This document shows, piece by piece, positions 1-9,958 of a stretch of DNA of 64,000 nucleotides (position 1 is the stretch's first letter; each line of letters opens with the position of its first letter). Under the pieces are notes generated by a model. The model was not told the DNA's origin and searched no databases. It was given only the letters and a program-made list of their open reading frames with translations. The stretch lies in NCBI GenBank assembly GCA_035635555.1, contig DASQAT010000026.1, forward strand, positions 1-64,000. Reading direction: 5' to 3'. The DNA is from Candidatus Dormiibacterota bacterium (GTDB taxonomy: Bacteria > Acidobacteriota > Polarisedimenticolia > Gp22-AA2). The position numbers and the translations under genes were made by a program.

Positions 1-187
1 CCGGACGACGGACGTGACGGGGGTATCGACGCTGCCGTCGGGCGTGGAGATGGTGATGCCGGGGGACAACGTGGGACTGGCCATTGAGCTGATCACGCCG
101 ATCGCGATGGACAAGGGGCTGCGCTTCGCGATCCGCGAGGGTGGCCGCACCGTCGGCGCCGGCACGGTCACGGAGATCGTCCAGTAG
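1..187 (+). CDS. tuf: Elongation factor Tu, C-terminal fragment (5' truncated by window)
   Basis: Reading frame 2 from base 2 to the TAG at 185-187 gives about 61 residues beginning [21 protein letters not shown] and ending in [10 protein letters not shown]. This is the domain 3 C-terminus of EF-Tu, the GTPase that delivers aminoacyl-tRNA to the ribosome. The RTTDVTG and MVMPGDN strings are family hallmarks. tuf directly before rpsJ is the classical str/S10 junction. The start and any upstream str genes lie outside the window. Confidence 0.95.
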   Translation, partial: RTTDVTGVSTLPSGVEMVMPGDNVGLAIELITPIAMDKGLRFAIREGGRTVGAGTVTEIVQ

Positions 188-272
188 TCGGAGCGGTTAA
201 GGGCCGGGATCACCGCGAAGGCGGCGGCCGGCCGGGTTCTTTGAGGACGAACAGGGGGCGGGACGCAGGACC

Positions 273-599
273 ATGCTGAACGAAAAGATTCGCATCAGCC
301 TGAAGGCATATGACCATCGCGTCCTGGACCAGTCGACCACGGAGATCGTGGCGACGGCGAAGCGGACCGGCGCGCGCGTCTTGGGACCGATCCCGCTGCC
401 GACGAAAATCAACAAGTTCACCGTCAATCGATCGCCCCACGTGGACAAGAAGTCCCGGGAGCAGTTCGAGATCCGGACGCACAAGAGGCTGCTCGACATC
501 CTCGAGCCGACCTCGCAGACGGTGGACGCGCTGATGAAGCTCGACCTCCCCGCCGGGGTGGAGGTCGAAATCAAGGCGTTCGAGAAGGAACGGCGGTGA
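273..599 (+). CDS. rpsJ: 30S ribosomal protein S10
   Basis: 108 residues, slightly longer than the usual 100-103. S10 sits in the 30S head and also serves as NusE in antitermination complexes. The core matches the family: [17 protein letters not shown] near the N-terminus, GPIPLPTKI in the loop and [18 protein letters not shown] toward the middle. It starts at ATG 273, 85 bases after tuf, so an internal promoter or processing site in the gap is possible, but none is obvious. It is the first S10-operon gene. Confidence 0.97.
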   Translation: MLNEKIRISLKAYDHRVLDQSTTEIVATAKRTGARVLGPIPLPTKINKFTVNRSPHVDKKSREQFEIRTHKRLLDILEPTSQTVDALMKLDLPAGVEVEIKAFEKERR

Positions 600-606
600 G
601 GCGGGC

Positions 607-1335
607 GTGGTCGAAGGATTGATCGGGCGCAAGATCGCGATGACGCAGGTCTTCGACGTGGAAGGGGGGACGATCCCCTGCACGGTCGTCCAGGCCGGAC
701 CCTGCGTCGTGGTCGCGCGGCGCGACAAGGCGAAGGAGGGGTACGAGGCGGTGCAGCTCGGGCTCGTGGAGCCGGGCAAGGCGCGCAACGTGACCAAGGC
801 GCTGAAGGGGCATTTCGACAAAGCGAACGTGCCGCCGACCCGCCGGCTGAAGGAGTTCCGTCTGATCCCGGGCGGCGACGACCCGGCGGTAGGGGACAAG
901 GTTCTGGTGACCCTGTTCAAGCCGCAGGACCGCGTCGATGTCATCGGAGTCTCGAAGGGGAAGGGGTTCCAGGGCGTCATGAAGAGGCATCATTTCCGGG
1001 GCGGCGCGGCCAGCCACGGATCGATGTTTCACAGGGCCCCCGGATCGATCGGCTCCTCGGCCTATCCGTCGCGCACCTTCCGGGGCATGCGCATGGGCGG
1101 CCGGATGGGGGGAGACCAGGTCACCGTGAAGAACCTCGAGGTCCTCAGGATCGACGAGGAGAACAATCTCCTGGTGGTCAAGGGGGCCCTGCCGGGAGCC
1201 ACCGGCGCCGTTCTAGTCGTGCGGCGCAGCCGGGCCCCGATCAAGATCAAGCAGGTCCAGGTCCAGGCGGCCCCCAAGGGGGGCGCCAGGACCGCCGCGA
1301 AGACCGCCGCCAAGGCGGCGGCCAAGAAGGCCTAG
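607..1335 (+). CDS. rplC: 50S ribosomal protein L3
   Basis: 242 residues from a GTG start 7 bases after rpsJ. L3 is an early 50S assembly protein whose loop approaches the peptidyl-transferase centre. Visible family motifs are [12 protein letters not shown] at the start, [16 protein letters not shown] in the middle and [15 protein letters not shown]. The last 30 or so residues form a Lys/Ala tail ([13 protein letters not shown]) beyond the normal end, like tails on other ribosomal proteins here. It overlaps no neighbour and is followed by rplD after 15 bases. Confidence 0.97.
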   Translation: MVEGLIGRKIAMTQVFDVEGGTIPCTVVQAGPCVVVARRDKAKEGYEAVQLGLVEPGKARNVTKALKGHFDKANVPPTRRLKEFRLIPGGDDPAVGDKVLVTLFKPQDRVDVIGVSKGKGFQGVMKRHHFRGGAASHGSMFHRAPGSIGSSAYPSRTFRGMRMGGRMGGDQVTVKNLEVLRIDEENNLLVVKGALPGATGAVLVVRRSRAPIKIKQVQVQAAPKGGARTAAKTAAKAAAKKA

Positions 1336-1350
1336 GGAAGACAGGACACC

Positions 1351-1977
1351 ATGCCCAAGCTGCCGGTCGTGAATCTGGAGGGGAAGGAGGTCAGGGACCT
1401 CGTTCTTCCCGACGACGTGTTCTCCGGCCCCGTCAAGGAGCACCTCATTCAGGAGGCCGTGATCGCGTTTCGAGCCGCCGGACGGAGCGGCACGCACGCC
1501 ACCAAGAACCGCTCCGATGTCTCGGGCGGCGGCAAGAAGCCGTGGCGCCAGAAGAAGACCGGCCGCTCCAGGCACGGCTCGATCCGATCCCCGATCTGGA
1601 GAGGGGGCGGAACCGTGTTCGGCCCGCAGCCGCGCGACTACGCCTTCGCGTTTCCGCGCAAGAAACGTCAAGGGGCGCTGCGTTCCGCACTGTCGGCGAA
1701 GCTCCAGGACGGGAAGATCGTGGTGGTGGAGTCGCTGCTTCTGAAAGAGCCGAAGACGAAGGAGCTCGTGCGGCTCATGGACGAGATCGGTGTCAAGGGA
1801 TCGGCCCTCCTGGTGGACGAGCCGGGCAACCGGCACCTGGAGCTCTCGGCGCGCAACCTGCCGAAAGTGAAGGCCACCTTGAGCACGGCGCTGAACATCG
1901 TCGATCTGCTGCTCTACGACACGGTGGTCCTGACGGAGGCGGCCGCCGGCCGCGTCGCGGAGGTGCTCAAGCCATGA
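1351..1977 (+). CDS. rplD: 50S ribosomal protein L4
   Basis: 208 residues of normal length. L4 binds 23S rRNA and its loop lines the exit tunnel. In some bacteria it autoregulates the S10 operon, but no leader for that is visible here. Motifs: [25 protein letters not shown] is the extended loop (seen in two parts), followed by [14 protein letters not shown] and [12 protein letters not shown] at 1351. The stop overlaps the rplW start (ATGA at 1974-1977), indicating translational coupling. Confidence 0.97.
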   Translation: MPKLPVVNLEGKEVRDLVLPDDVFSGPVKEHLIQEAVIAFRAAGRSGTHATKNRSDVSGGGKKPWRQKKTGRSRHGSIRSPIWRGGGTVFGPQPRDYAFAFPRKKRQGALRSALSAKLQDGKIVVVESLLLKEPKTKELVRLMDEIGVKGSALLVDEPGNRHLELSARNLPKVKATLSTALNIVDLLLYDTVVLTEAAAGRVAEVLKP

Positions 1978-2267
1978 GAAGCGCGCACGAAGTGATCGTG
2001 GCTCCTCTGATCACCGAGAAGACGACCCTGATGAAGGAGAAGGGGCCGGTCCTGGCGTTCAAGGTCGACCGCCGCGCCAACAAGGTGGAGATCCGCCAGG
2101 CCGTGGAGACGCTGTTCAAGGTGAAGGTCGCGAGGGTGCGCACCCAGAACGCCTGGGGCAAGCGCAAGCGGGTCGGGCGCTACGAAGGGCGGCGTTCCGA
2201 CTGGAAGAAGGCGTACGTGACCCTCAGGCCGGGCGAGAAGCCGGTCGAGTACTTCGAGGCGGTGTAG
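1974..2267 (+). CDS. rplW: 50S ribosomal protein L23
   Basis: 97 residues. L23 lies at the tunnel exit and is the docking site for trigger factor and SRP. The N-terminus shows [13 protein letters not shown] and the middle [17 protein letters not shown], both typical. The extended basic loop ([21 protein letters not shown]) is the rRNA-binding part. Start ATG 1974 overlaps the rplD stop by 4 bases. rplB begins 6 bases downstream. Confidence 0.96.
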   Translation: MRSAHEVIVAPLITEKTTLMKEKGPVLAFKVDRRANKVEIRQAVETLFKVKVARVRTQNAWGKRKRVGRYEGRRSDWKKAYVTLRPGEKPVEYFEAV

Positions 2268-2272
2268 AGGAT

Positions 2273-3088
2273 ATGGGGATCAGAAACTTCAGTCCGTCGA
2301 CTCCGAGCCGGCGCTTCATGTCGGTGACGACGAACGACGACATCACGTCCACGAAGCCTCACAAGCCGCTGACCGTCGGCAAGAAGCGGACGGGCGGCCG
2401 CAACAACATCGGCTGGCTCGCCATCCGGCACCGGGGGGGCGGTCATAAAAGGTCCTACCGGGACATCGACTTCCGGCGGGACAAGAAGGACGTGCCGGGC
2501 AAGGTGGCGACGATCGAGTACGACCCGAACCGATCGGCGCGCATCGCGCTCATCCATTACGCCGACGGGGAGAAGCGCTACATCATCGCCCCCAACGGCC
2601 TGGTGGTCGGACAGACGATCGTCAACAGCGCGGCGGCTGACATTCTGGTGGGGAACACCCTCCCGTTGAAGAGCATTCCTCTCGGCACCGCCATCCACAA
2701 CATCGAGCTGAAGCCGGGGCGCGGCGGGCAGATGGTGCGGAGCGCCGGGAGCTCGGCGCAGCTCCTTGCCAAGGACGCCGGGTGGGTGCAGGTCAAGCTG
2801 CCCTCCGGAGAAATTCGCAGGGTGCACGAAGTCTGCCAGGCCACCATCGGCCAGGTCGGCAACCTGGACCACGAAAACATTTCCATGGGCAAGGCCGGGA
2901 GGCGTCGCTGGCTCGGGATCAGGCCGACGGTCCGGGGCGTCGCGATGAACCCGGTCGACCACCCGCTCGGCGGCGGCGAGGGGAAGACCTCCGGAGGCCG
3001 CCACCCGTGCACGCCCTGGGGCGTGCGCGAGAAGAAAACGCGCAACAACAAACGGACGGACAGGTTCATCGTCCGCCACAGGAAATAG
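2273..3088 (+). CDS. rplB: 50S ribosomal protein L2
   Basis: 271 residues, the normal length. L2 is a core 23S-binding protein needed for subunit joining and peptidyl transfer. The conserved [19 protein letters not shown] and, near the end, [21 protein letters not shown] are clear. The latter includes the conserved His of the L2 C-terminal loop. It starts at ATG 2273 just after rplW, with rpsS 4 bases downstream. Confidence 0.97.
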   Translation: MGIRNFSPSTPSRRFMSVTTNDDITSTKPHKPLTVGKKRTGGRNNIGWLAIRHRGGGHKRSYRDIDFRRDKKDVPGKVATIEYDPNRSARIALIHYADGEKRYIIAPNGLVVGQTIVNSAAADILVGNTLPLKSIPLGTAIHNIELKPGRGGQMVRSAGSSAQLLAKDAGWVQVKLPSGEIRRVHEVCQATIGQVGNLDHENISMGKAGRRRWLGIRPTVRGVAMNPVDHPLGGGEGKTSGGRHPCTPWGVREKKTRNNKRTDRFIVRHRK

Positions 3089-3091
3089 GCC

Positions 3092-3442
3092 ATGGCGAGA
3101 AGCATCAAGAAGGGCCCGTACGTCGAGGCGCCGCTCAGGAAGCGCATCGAAGAGATGAACCGGCGATTCGAGAAGAAGGTCCTGAAGACCTGGTCGCGGC
3201 GCTCGACGATCATCCCCGACATGGTCGGGCACACGATCGCGGTGCACAACGGGAAGAAATTCATCCCGGTGTACATCTCCGAGAACATGGTGGGCCACAA
3301 GCTTGGCGAGTTCGCCCCGACGCGCACGTTCCGCGGCCACTCGCGCGCGGACTCGGCAGCGGCGGCGGCCGGCGCGCCCGGAGCCCCCGGGTCGCCGGGA
3401 GGCCCGGCCCCCTCGGCGGGCGTCGTTCAGACTACGAAGTAG
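3092..3442 (+). CDS. rpsS: 30S ribosomal protein S19 with Ala/Gly/Pro tail
   Basis: 116 residues; the family is usually about 90-95. The core, from [11 protein letters not shown] through [18 protein letters not shown], is standard S19, which binds the 16S head next to S13. The extra 25 or so residues at the C-terminus are low complexity ([20 protein letters not shown]). Whether the tail is ordered cannot be told from sequence. It lies between rplB and rplV in the conserved order. Confidence 0.96.
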   Translation: MARSIKKGPYVEAPLRKRIEEMNRRFEKKVLKTWSRRSTIIPDMVGHTIAVHNGKKFIPVYISENMVGHKLGEFAPTRTFRGHSRADSAAAAAGAPGAPGSPGGPAPSAGVVQTTK

Positions 3443-3455
3443 GCGGAGGAGGACG

Positions 3456-3980
3456 GTGCTTCCACAGGATCTGGTTGCGTCCGCGACGGTGCGCTATCTG
3501 GGGACCTCGGCCCAGAAGGCGCGCCTCGTGGTCGACCTCATCCGGGGCAAGGATGTGGGTGAGGCGGCCGCGACGCTGCGTTTCACCAAGAAGTCGGTCG
3601 CCTCGGAGATCGGGCGGCTCTTGGACTCGGCGGTGGCCAACGCGCGCCAGAAGCGGCAGGACGTGGACGTGGACCGTCTCTTCGTGCATACGGCGTTCGT
3701 CAACGGGGGGCCGATGCTGAAGCGCATCCAGCCGGCCCCCATGGGGCGGGCCTTCCGCATCCTCAAGCGGATGTGCCATATCACCATCGGCCTGGGCGAG
3801 CGACGGGTGTCCGTCGCTCCGCGCCCGGCGCGCGCGGCGTCCGCCGACGAGGCGCGGGAGACGGCGGGGACGGAAACCAAAGGGCGCCCTGCGCGGGGCC
3901 GGAGATCGGCGGGCCGATCGAAGCCCGCGGCCCCGGCGGCCAGGAGCGGGCGCAAGGGCTCCGGCAGGAAAAAGGCTTGA
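3456..3980 (+). CDS. rplV: 50S ribosomal protein L22 with basic C-terminal extension
   Basis: 174 residues from GTG 3456, chosen because an AGGAGGA Shine-Dalgarno sequence lies just upstream and the product begins at the family N-terminus (ATVRYLGTSAQKARLVVDLIRG). L22 spans the exit tunnel. The hairpin region is NGGPMLKRIQPAPMGRAFRILKR (seen in two parts). The normal protein ends near residue 115-120. The remaining 55 or so residues are a Lys/Arg/Ala/Gly-rich tail (GRKGSGRKKA at the end). The frame stays open upstream of 3456, but that part overlaps rpsS and looks unreal. Confidence 0.95.
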   Translation: MLPQDLVASATVRYLGTSAQKARLVVDLIRGKDVGEAAATLRFTKKSVASEIGRLLDSAVANARQKRQDVDVDRLFVHTAFVNGGPMLKRIQPAPMGRAFRILKRMCHITIGLGERRVSVAPRPARAASADEARETAGTETKGRPARGRRSAGRSKPAAPAARSGRKGSGRKKA

Positions 3981-4007
3981 GGTCGGTCCTCAGAGCGAGG
4001 TGAGAGA

Positions 4008-4673
4008 GTGGGTCAAAAAGTCCATCCTTACGGCTTCCGGCTCGGGTTCAACCGCACCTGGCAGTCGCGCTGGTACGCCGAAAAGACCTATCCGGCGCTC
4101 CTGCACGAGGACCTGGCGCTGCGCACGGAGCTGAAGAAGCGCCTGGCGCACGCCGGCGTGGCGCGCATCGACATCGAGCGGGCCGCCAACAAGCTGAAGA
4201 TCAACATCCACACCTCGCGCCCCGGAATCATCATCGGCCGCAAGGGGGCCGAGGTGGACAAGCTCCGTGACGATCTGCAGAAGAAGACCGGCCGCGAGAT
4301 CTTCATCAACATCATGGAGATCCACAAGCCGGAGCTGGAGGCGCAACTGGTCTCCGAGTCGGTGGCGCTGCAGATGGAGCGGCGCGTGGCGTTCCGGCGC
4401 GCCATGAAGAAGGCGATCGAGTCGGCCATGCGGTTCGGCGCCAAGGGCGTCAAGATCCGCGTGTCGGGCCGTCTGGGCGGCGCGGAGATCGCCCGCTCCG
4501 AGTGGTACCTGGAGGGGCAGTTGCCGCTGCACACGCTGCGGGCCGACATCGACTACGGGTTCGGAGAGGCGCGCACGACGTATGGCCAGATCGGCGTGAA
4601 GGTGTGGATCTACAAGGGCGAGTTGAAGAGCGTGACGCGTCCTCAGGACAGGCTGGGTCTGGCCCAGATCTGA
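4008..4673 (+). CDS. rpsC: 30S ribosomal protein S3
   Basis: 221 residues from GTG 4008 with GAGGTGA upstream. S3 lies at the mRNA entry site and has helicase activity with S4 and S5. The N-terminus [12 protein letters not shown], the KH-domain GxxG in [15 protein letters not shown] and the C-terminal [13 protein letters not shown] are diagnostic. It ends near the normal length ([18 protein letters not shown] then a short tail). Placed between rplV and rplP as in most bacteria. Confidence 0.97.
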   Translation: MGQKVHPYGFRLGFNRTWQSRWYAEKTYPALLHEDLALRTELKKRLAHAGVARIDIERAANKLKINIHTSRPGIIIGRKGAEVDKLRDDLQKKTGREIFINIMEIHKPELEAQLVSESVALQMERRVAFRRAMKKAIESAMRFGAKGVKIRVSGRLGGAEIARSEWYLEGQLPLHTLRADIDYGFGEARTTYGQIGVKVWIYKGELKSVTRPQDRLGLAQI

Positions 4674-4704
4674 TCCGCGGACCGGCGGGAGGCACGGGAA
4701 CCCC

Positions 4705-5115
<411 letters not shown>

Positions 5116-5117
5116 CG

Positions 5118-5345
5118 ATGCCGCAGGTGAAGGCGAACCAGCTGCGCGAGAAAGGCGTGGACGAGCTCAGGACGCGCGAGCAGACGCTGCGCGAGCAGAT
5201 CTTCAAGCTGCGGTTCCAGAAGGCCACCGGGCAGTCGGAGAGCCCGCAGAAGATCGCCCTCGTGCGCAAGGAGCTGGCGCGCGTCCTGACGGTGATCCGC
5301 GAGAAGACGGCCGGGGAGTCCGCCCCGGCGACCGGGAGAGAGTGA
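5118..5345 (+). CDS. rpmC: 50S ribosomal protein L29
   Basis: 75 residues. L29 is a small helical hairpin at the tunnel exit beside L23. The first helix ([19 protein letters not shown]) and second ([21 protein letters not shown]) fit the family, including the LRFQKATGQ turn. Start ATG 5118. It ends with a short polar tail. Its stop overlaps the rpsQ start region (GTGATGG at 5342-5348). Confidence 0.95.
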   Translation: MPQVKANQLREKGVDELRTREQTLREQIFKLRFQKATGQSESPQKIALVRKELARVLTVIREKTAGESAPATGRE

Positions 5346-5626
5346 TGGAGCTCTTGGAAGGGCAGACTGAAGCGAAGCGCCGCAGGCTCGAGAAGGACGG
5401 GATCGTGATCAGCGACAAGATGGACAAGACCGCCGTCATCGAGGTCGAGCGGCTGGTGATGGATCCGCTGTATGGCAAGTACCTGAGGCGGCGATCCCGC
5501 TTCATGGCGCACGACGAGAAGAACGAGTGCAAGATCGGCGACCGGGTGCGCATCCAGGAGTCGCGCCCGCTCTCCCGGCACAAGCGCTGGGTGGTCAAGG
5601 AGATCCTGGAGAGGGCGTCGGAGTAA
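5345..5626 (+). CDS. rpsQ: 30S ribosomal protein S17
   Basis: 93 residues from ATG 5345. A GTG three bases earlier is an equivalent alternative. S17 is a primary 16S-binding OB-fold protein. [18 protein letters not shown] and [22 protein letters not shown] are characteristic; the second matches the usual NxCxxGDxVxIxExRPLS pattern. It overlaps the rpmC stop, and 58 GC-rich bases separate it from rplN. Confidence 0.96.
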   Translation: MELLEGQTEAKRRRLEKDGIVISDKMDKTAVIEVERLVMDPLYGKYLRRRSRFMAHDEKNECKIGDRVRIQESRPLSRHKRWVVKEILERASE

Positions 5627-5684
5627 CGCCCGGGGACCGGCCGCCGCGGGGTGGCGGCGTCCCAGGACACGCGAGGAGATCGAC

Positions 5685-6053
5685 ATGATCCAGATGCGGA
5701 CGTACCTCGAAGTCGCCGATAATTCAGGGGCGAAGAGGATCTCCTGCATCCACACACGCGGCCGTTCGATCAACTTCTACGGCCGCATCGGGGACGTGAT
5801 CACGGCCAACGTCAAGGAGGCGATCCCCGAGGGAAACGTGAAGAAGGGCCAGGTGGTGAAGGCGGTGATCGTGCGGATGTGCAAGACGCAGAAGCGACGG
5901 GACGGGACGTACATCCGTTTCGATCAGAACGCCGCCGTCCTGATCAACGACGCAGGCGAGCCGATCGGCACGCGCATTTTCGGCCCGGTCGCGCGCGAGC
6001 TGCGCGACAAGAATTTCATGAAGATCGTGTCCCTGGCTCCGGAGGTGATCTGA
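5685..6053 (+). CDS. rplN: 50S ribosomal protein L14
   Basis: 122 residues, the canonical size. L14 forms an intersubunit bridge and contacts L19. [20 protein letters not shown] opens the protein and [20 protein letters not shown] closes it, as in the family. A clear GCGAGGAG Shine-Dalgarno lies before ATG 5685. Only 2 bases separate the stop from the rplX start. Confidence 0.97.
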   Translation: MIQMRTYLEVADNSGAKRISCIHTRGRSINFYGRIGDVITANVKEAIPEGNVKKGQVVKAVIVRMCKTQKRRDGTYIRFDQNAAVLINDAGEPIGTRIFGPVARELRDKNFMKIVSLAPEVI

Positions 6054-6055
6054 CC

Positions 6056-6397
6056 ATGACGGCGGTGGCGCCGCGGGCGCGGAGCATCCGGAGGAACGAC
6101 AACGTGGTGGTCCTGGCGGGAAAGAGCAAGGGGCGCACCGGGCGCGTCCTGCGCGTGTTCCCCGCGGAGGGACGGGCGATCGTCGAGGGCGTGAACTTCG
6201 TCCGCAAGCACACCAAGGCGAACCCCCAGAAGAACATCAAGGGCGGGATCCTGGAGCGCGAGGCGCCCGTGGACCTCAGCAATCTCATGCCGGTGTGCGG
6301 CGAGTGCGGCAAGCCGACGCGCGTCGGACACAAGATCCTGGAAGACGGGAAGAAGGTCCGGGCCTGCCGGCGCTGCGGCGGGGTCCTGGACAAGTAG
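6056..6397 (+). CDS. rplX: 50S ribosomal protein L24 with zinc-knuckle C-terminus
   Basis: 113 residues from ATG 6056. L24 initiates 50S assembly. The KOW motif [21 protein letters not shown] is near the N-terminus, then [14 protein letters not shown]. The C-terminal part has two CxxC pairs (CGEC and CRRC), which predicts a bound zinc, a form found in some bacterial L24 proteins. The start follows the rplN stop by 2 bases, so coupling is likely. Confidence 0.95.
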   Translation: MTAVAPRARSIRRNDNVVVLAGKSKGRTGRVLRVFPAEGRAIVEGVNFVRKHTKANPQKNIKGGILEREAPVDLSNLMPVCGECGKPTRVGHKILEDGKKVRACRRCGGVLDK

Positions 6398-6407
6398 GGG
6401 CGGAGCG

Positions 6408-6995
6408 ATGGCGCAACAGACGGCGGCGGCGGCGAAACCCGAGGGACGCTATGTGTCCCGCGTCCGGCAGGCGTACCAGAAGGAGGTCGTCCGCCAGATG
6501 ATGGAACGCTACGGGTACAAGAACCCGATGGCGGTGCCGCGCCTGCACAAGATCGTGATCAACATGGGAGTGGGCGAGGCGAATCAGAACATCAAGATCC
6601 TCGACGCCGCCGTGGAGCAGCTCGGGGCGATCTCAGGCCAGAGACCGGTGATGCGCCGCGCCCGCAAGTCGATCGCGAACTTCAAGATCCGTGAGGGCAT
6701 GCCGATCGGCTGCACCGTGACGCTGCGCGGCGACCGGATGTACGACTTCTTCGACCGGATGGTCACCATCGCCCTGCCGCGCGTGCGGGACTTCCGCGGT
6801 CTGCCCACGCGCTCCTTCGACGGGCGCGGCAATTACACGATGGGGCTGAAGGATCAGCTGGTGTTCCTGGAAGTGAACTACACCAAGGTGGACAAGGTCC
6901 ACGGGATGAACGTGACGATCGTGACGACGGCCGAGACCGACGAGGAGGCGAAGAATCTGCTGAGCCTCCTCGGCCTGCCGTTCCGGCGCGATTAG
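6408..6995 (+). CDS. rplE: 50S ribosomal protein L5
   Basis: 195 residues. L5 binds 5S rRNA and contacts P-site tRNA and S13. After a short Ala-rich leader come [29 protein letters not shown] and, near the middle, [20 protein letters not shown], all standard. The ending ([18 protein letters not shown]) is also typical. The N-terminal leader is about 15 residues longer than usual. Confidence 0.97.
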   Translation: MAQQTAAAAKPEGRYVSRVRQAYQKEVVRQMMERYGYKNPMAVPRLHKIVINMGVGEANQNIKILDAAVEQLGAISGQRPVMRRARKSIANFKIREGMPIGCTVTLRGDRMYDFFDRMVTIALPRVRDFRGLPTRSFDGRGNYTMGLKDQLVFLEVNYTKVDKVHGMNVTIVTTAETDEEAKNLLSLLGLPFRRD

Positions 6996-7010
6996 GGAGG
7001 CTTGAGAGCG

Positions 7011-7196
7011 ATGGCGACCACAGCCTGGATCGCGGCGATGCGCAAGAAACCGAAGTACGCGATCCGGATCCGCAACCGCTGCAAGCGCTGCGGCCGCGCC
7101 CGGGGCTTCATGCGCAAGTTCCAGATGTGCCGGATCTGTTTCCGGAACCTGACGTTGCAGGGGCTGATCCCGGGCGTCACGAAGTCCAGCTGGTAG
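7011..7196 (+). CDS. rpsN: 30S ribosomal protein S14, zinc-binding (type Z)
   Basis: 61 residues from ATG 7011, chosen over a TTG at 7002 because AGGGAGG at 6994-7000 fits the later start. The short form carries four zinc-ligand cysteines (CKRC and CRIC) and GRARGFMRKFQMCRICFRN, typical of type Z S14. S14 assembles in the 16S head near the decoding site. The final GLIPGVTKSSW is the family C-terminus. Confidence 0.96.
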   Translation: MATTAWIAAMRKKPKYAIRIRNRCKRCGRARGFMRKFQMCRICFRNLTLQGLIPGVTKSSW

Positions 7197-7217
7197 GCGA
7201 AAGGGGCCGAGGACACG

Positions 7218-7610
7218 ATGACCGATCCGATTTCCGACATGCTGACGCGCATCCGCAACGCCGTGCGGGCCCGGCACCCCCGCGTCGAGATCCCGCACTC
7301 GAACATGAAGCTGGCGATCGCCTCGATCCTGAAGGCCGAGGGGTACGTCGCGGGGGTCGCCTCGGTCGAAAAGGGGAAGTTCAAGTCCATCCGGGTCACG
7401 CTGCGCTACGACGAGGAGGGGACGCCGATACTCTCGGGCATTCAGATGGTGAGCCGGCCCGGTCGTCGCGTCTACGCGGGTTCCGGCGAGATCCCGCCGG
7501 TGATGGGCGGGCTGGGTGTGAGCATCGTGTCGACGCCCAAGGGTGTGTTGAGCGGCCACGATGCCCGCAAGGCGGGCGTGGGCGGCGAGATCGTCTGCAA
7601 CGTCTGGTGA
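7218..7610 (+). CDS. rpsH: 30S ribosomal protein S8
   Basis: 130 residues. S8 binds 16S helix 21 and in E. coli represses the spc operon. TDPISDMLTRIRNAVRARH opens it and VSTPKGVLSGHDARKAGVGG, then EIVCNVW, close it, as expected for the family. It starts at ATG 7218, 21 bases after rpsN. rplF starts 8 bases after its stop. Confidence 0.97.
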   Translation: MTDPISDMLTRIRNAVRARHPRVEIPHSNMKLAIASILKAEGYVAGVASVEKGKFKSIRVTLRYDEEGTPILSGIQMVSRPGRRVYAGSGEIPPVMGGLGVSIVSTPKGVLSGHDARKAGVGGEIVCNVW

Positions 7611-7617
7611 AGAGGAC

Positions 7618-8175
7618 ATGTCGCGAATCGGAAGAATGCCGATCGCTCTCCCCGCGGGGGTGAGCGTCAAGGTGCAGGGGAACGAGATCCTCGTGGAGAA
7701 GGGGAAGGTGTCCCTGCTGAACCCCCTGCCGGCGGGGATCACGTGCGCGGTCGACAAGGGAACTGTCGTGTTCAAGCGCGCCGACGACACGCGGCAGCAG
7801 CGTGCGCTCCACGGTCTGACCCGGGCGCTCGTGGCCAACGCCGTGAAGGGCGTCCAGGACGGCTTCAGCAAGGAGCTCGAAATCGTCGGCATCGGCTACA
7901 AGGCCCAGATCCAGGGTCGGGTCCTGTCGATCGCATTGGGATACTCCCACCCGATCGAGTTCCCGATCCCGGACGGCATCGAGATCAAGGTGGACAAGCA
8001 GACCCGTCTCACCGTCGCCGGCGCCGATCGGCAGAAGGTCGGACAGGTCTCCGCCGATATCCGCAAGCTGAGGGCTCCCGAGCCGTACAAGGGGAAGGGA
8101 ATCAGGTACGCGAACGAGGTCATCAAGAAGAAGGCCGGCAAGGCCGGGAAGACCGGAGCCGCCGCGGGAGCCTGA
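7618..8175 (+). CDS. rplF: 50S ribosomal protein L6
   Basis: 185 residues. L6 has two homologous domains and lies near the factor-binding site. [16 protein letters not shown] opens the protein. The second domain ends with [20 protein letters not shown], the family signature. A short Lys/Gly/Ala tail follows. The rplR ATG lies 2 bases after its stop. Confidence 0.97.
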   Translation: MSRIGRMPIALPAGVSVKVQGNEILVEKGKVSLLNPLPAGITCAVDKGTVVFKRADDTRQQRALHGLTRALVANAVKGVQDGFSKELEIVGIGYKAQIQGRVLSIALGYSHPIEFPIPDGIEIKVDKQTRLTVAGADRQKVGQVSADIRKLRAPEPYKGKGIRYANEVIKKKAGKAGKTGAAAGA

Positions 8176-8176
8176 G

Positions 8177-8539
8177 ATGGTGCATGAGCACGACAAGGAC
8201 CGGGCCAGGGAAAAGAGACACGCGCGCGTGCGGGCGCGGGTGGAGGGCGGGGCCGAGCGGCCGCGCCTGTGCGTGTACCGCAGCCTGGACCACCTCTACG
8301 TGCAGGCGATCGATGACCTGCGCGGTGTGACGCTCGCCACGGCCTCGACACTCGAGCTGCGCGGCGAGAAGGCGAAGACCGGGAACGTCCAGGCGGCGAA
8401 GAAGGTCGGGGAATTGATCGCCGCGCGTCTCCTGGAAAAGGGCCTCGACAAGGTCGTGTTCGATCGCGGCGGGTACCTGTACCACGGCCGCGTCAAGGCG
8501 GTCGCGGACGCGGCGCGGACCGCCGGATTGAAATTCTAA
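8177..8539 (+). CDS. rplR: 50S ribosomal protein L18
   Basis: 120 residues. L18 binds 5S rRNA with L5. [20 protein letters not shown] in the middle and [20 protein letters not shown] near the end are characteristic. The N-terminal region is basic, as expected for the 5S-contacting tail. Its ATG is 2 bases after the rplF stop. Confidence 0.96.
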   Translation: MVHEHDKDRAREKRHARVRARVEGGAERPRLCVYRSLDHLYVQAIDDLRGVTLATASTLELRGEKAKTGNVQAAKKVGELIAARLLEKGLDKVVFDRGGYLYHGRVKAVADAARTAGLKF

Positions 8540-8569
8540 GCGGGTCGGCGACGACCCGGGGGTAAACGA

Positions 8570-9100
8570 GTGCCAAGGATCAAGCCGGACTCTCTCGAAT
8601 TGAAGGACAGGGTGGTCCACATCAACCGCGTGACGAAGGTCGTCAAGGGGGGCAAGAATTTCCGTTTCTCCGCGCTGGTGGTCGTCGGCGACGCCCGCGG
8701 CCACGTCGGATACGGGGCGGGCAAGGCGAAGGAAGTCCCCCAGGCGATCGCCAAAGGGATCGAGCGTGCCAAGAGGAACCTCATCCACATCCCCATGAGG
8801 GGGACGACGATCCCGCACCCCGTGTTGGGGATCTTCGGCGCCGGGCAGGTCCTCCTCAAGCCCGCCTCTCCGGGAACCGGCGTCATCGCGGGTGGGGCCG
8901 TCCGGGCCGTGGTGGAATCGGCCGGCGTGCAGGACGTCCTGACGAAATCGCTCGGCTCGGCGAACCCGCACAACGTCGTGAAGGCGACGTTCGACGGGCT
9001 CATGAAGCTCCGGGATCCGCAGACGACCCGCAACCGGCGACGCGTCGTGGACGACGCTCCGGCGGCGCCTCCGGTCCTGACCGAGGGCGTCGATGCCTAG
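8570..9100 (+). CDS. rpsE: 30S ribosomal protein S5
   Basis: 176 residues from GTG 8570. S5 affects decoding fidelity and the mRNA helicase site. [20 protein letters not shown] and [20 protein letters not shown] are signature segments, followed by [20 protein letters not shown]. Its last 8 bases overlap the rpmD start, so the two are probably translationally coupled. Confidence 0.97.
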   Translation: MPRIKPDSLELKDRVVHINRVTKVVKGGKNFRFSALVVVGDARGHVGYGAGKAKEVPQAIAKGIERAKRNLIHIPMRGTTIPHPVLGIFGAGQVLLKPASPGTGVIAGGAVRAVVESAGVQDVLTKSLGSANPHNVVKATFDGLMKLRDPQTTRNRRRVVDDAPAAPPVLTEGVDA

Positions 9101-9488
9101 CGCGAAGAAACCGTCCGCGGGCGCCAAGCGGGTCAAGAAGACGACGGCGCGCCCTGCGGCCGCGAACAAACCGGCGAAGCGCGCCGCGGCGACGCCGAAA
9201 GCGGCCGGTGCTTCCGGGCACTCCGAGGCCGGGCCGGGCAACATCCCGGAGTCGCCGCAGCCGCGGGCCCGGGAGCCGCGCGTCCGGAAGCCTTCGGGCG
9301 CGACGATCACCATCGTGCAGTACGTGAGCGGCATCGCCTGCCCGGTGCGACAGAAGCGGGTGCTGCGCGCGCTCGGCCTGCGCCACCCGCACCATCGCGT
9401 GGTGCGGCCGGACAACCCCGCGGTGCGCGGCATGGTGAAGGCGATTCCGCACTTGGTCAGGATCGAGGAGGGGGAGCGTGGCGCGTAA
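9093..9488 (+). CDS. rpmD: 50S ribosomal protein L30 with long N-terminal extension
   Basis: 131 residues, about twice the normal 60. The last 60 or so residues are ordinary L30 ([44 protein letters not shown]). The first 70 are Lys/Ala/Pro-rich low-complexity sequence. No ATG or GTG near the core offers a shorter start, and ATG 9093 overlaps the rpsE stop as expected for a coupled start. The extension is therefore probably translated. The stop also overlaps the rplO start. Confidence 0.9.
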   Translation: MPSAKKPSAGAKRVKKTTARPAAANKPAKRAAATPKAAGASGHSEAGPGNIPESPQPRAREPRVRKPSGATITIVQYVSGIACPVRQKRVLRALGLRHPHHRVVRPDNPAVRGMVKAIPHLVRIEEGERGA

Positions 9489-9945
9489 GCTGAATCTTTC
9501 GACGCTCAGGGCTGTCAAGGGGGCGCGCAAGAAGCCGAAGCGGATCGGGCGCGGTCCGGGATCGGGTCACGGCAAGACCGCCACTGCCGGCAACAAGGGG
9601 CAGCTGTCGCGGTCCGGCCGGAAGCAGTACTTCGGCTTCGAGGGCGGCCAGAACCCCCTTCACCGGCGCGTGCCGAAGCGCGGCTTCACCAACCTGTTCC
9701 GGACCGAATACGCGGTCGTCAACGTCGGGGCGCTGAACACCCTGGACGGCGAGATCACGCCCGAGCGGCTCGTGAAGGAAGGTCTGGTCAAGGCGATGCT
9801 GTCGGGGATCAAGGTCCTCGGGGACGGCGAGCTGACGAAGGCGATCGTGGTGAAGGCGCACCGGTTCAGCAAGTCGGCGGCGGAGAAGATCGCCCGCGCC
9901 GGCGGCCGCGCCGAGGTGATCACCCGCCCCGCGGCGGCCCGCTAG
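9478..9945 (+). CDS. rplO: 50S ribosomal protein L15
   Basis: 155 residues from GTG 9478, overlapping rpmD by 11 bases. L15 is a late 50S assembly protein. The Gly-rich N-terminal part (RIGRGPGSGHGKTATAGNKG, then FEGGQNPLHRRVPKRGF) and the C-terminal KAHRFSKSAAEKIARAGG segment are standard. The GGGGAG just before the start serves as Shine-Dalgarno. secY follows after 13 bases. Confidence 0.97.
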   Translation: MARKLNLSTLRAVKGARKKPKRIGRGPGSGHGKTATAGNKGQLSRSGRKQYFGFEGGQNPLHRRVPKRGFTNLFRTEYAVVNVGALNTLDGEITPERLVKEGLVKAMLSGIKVLGDGELTKAIVVKAHRFSKSAAEKIARAGGRAEVITRPAAAR

Positions 9946-9958
9946 GAAAGAGAGCGAG

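Noticed and set aside
2180-3340. Long minus-strand frame opposite rplB and rpsS
   Set aside because: It is antisense to highly conserved ribosomal genes and has no ribosome-binding site or family motif.
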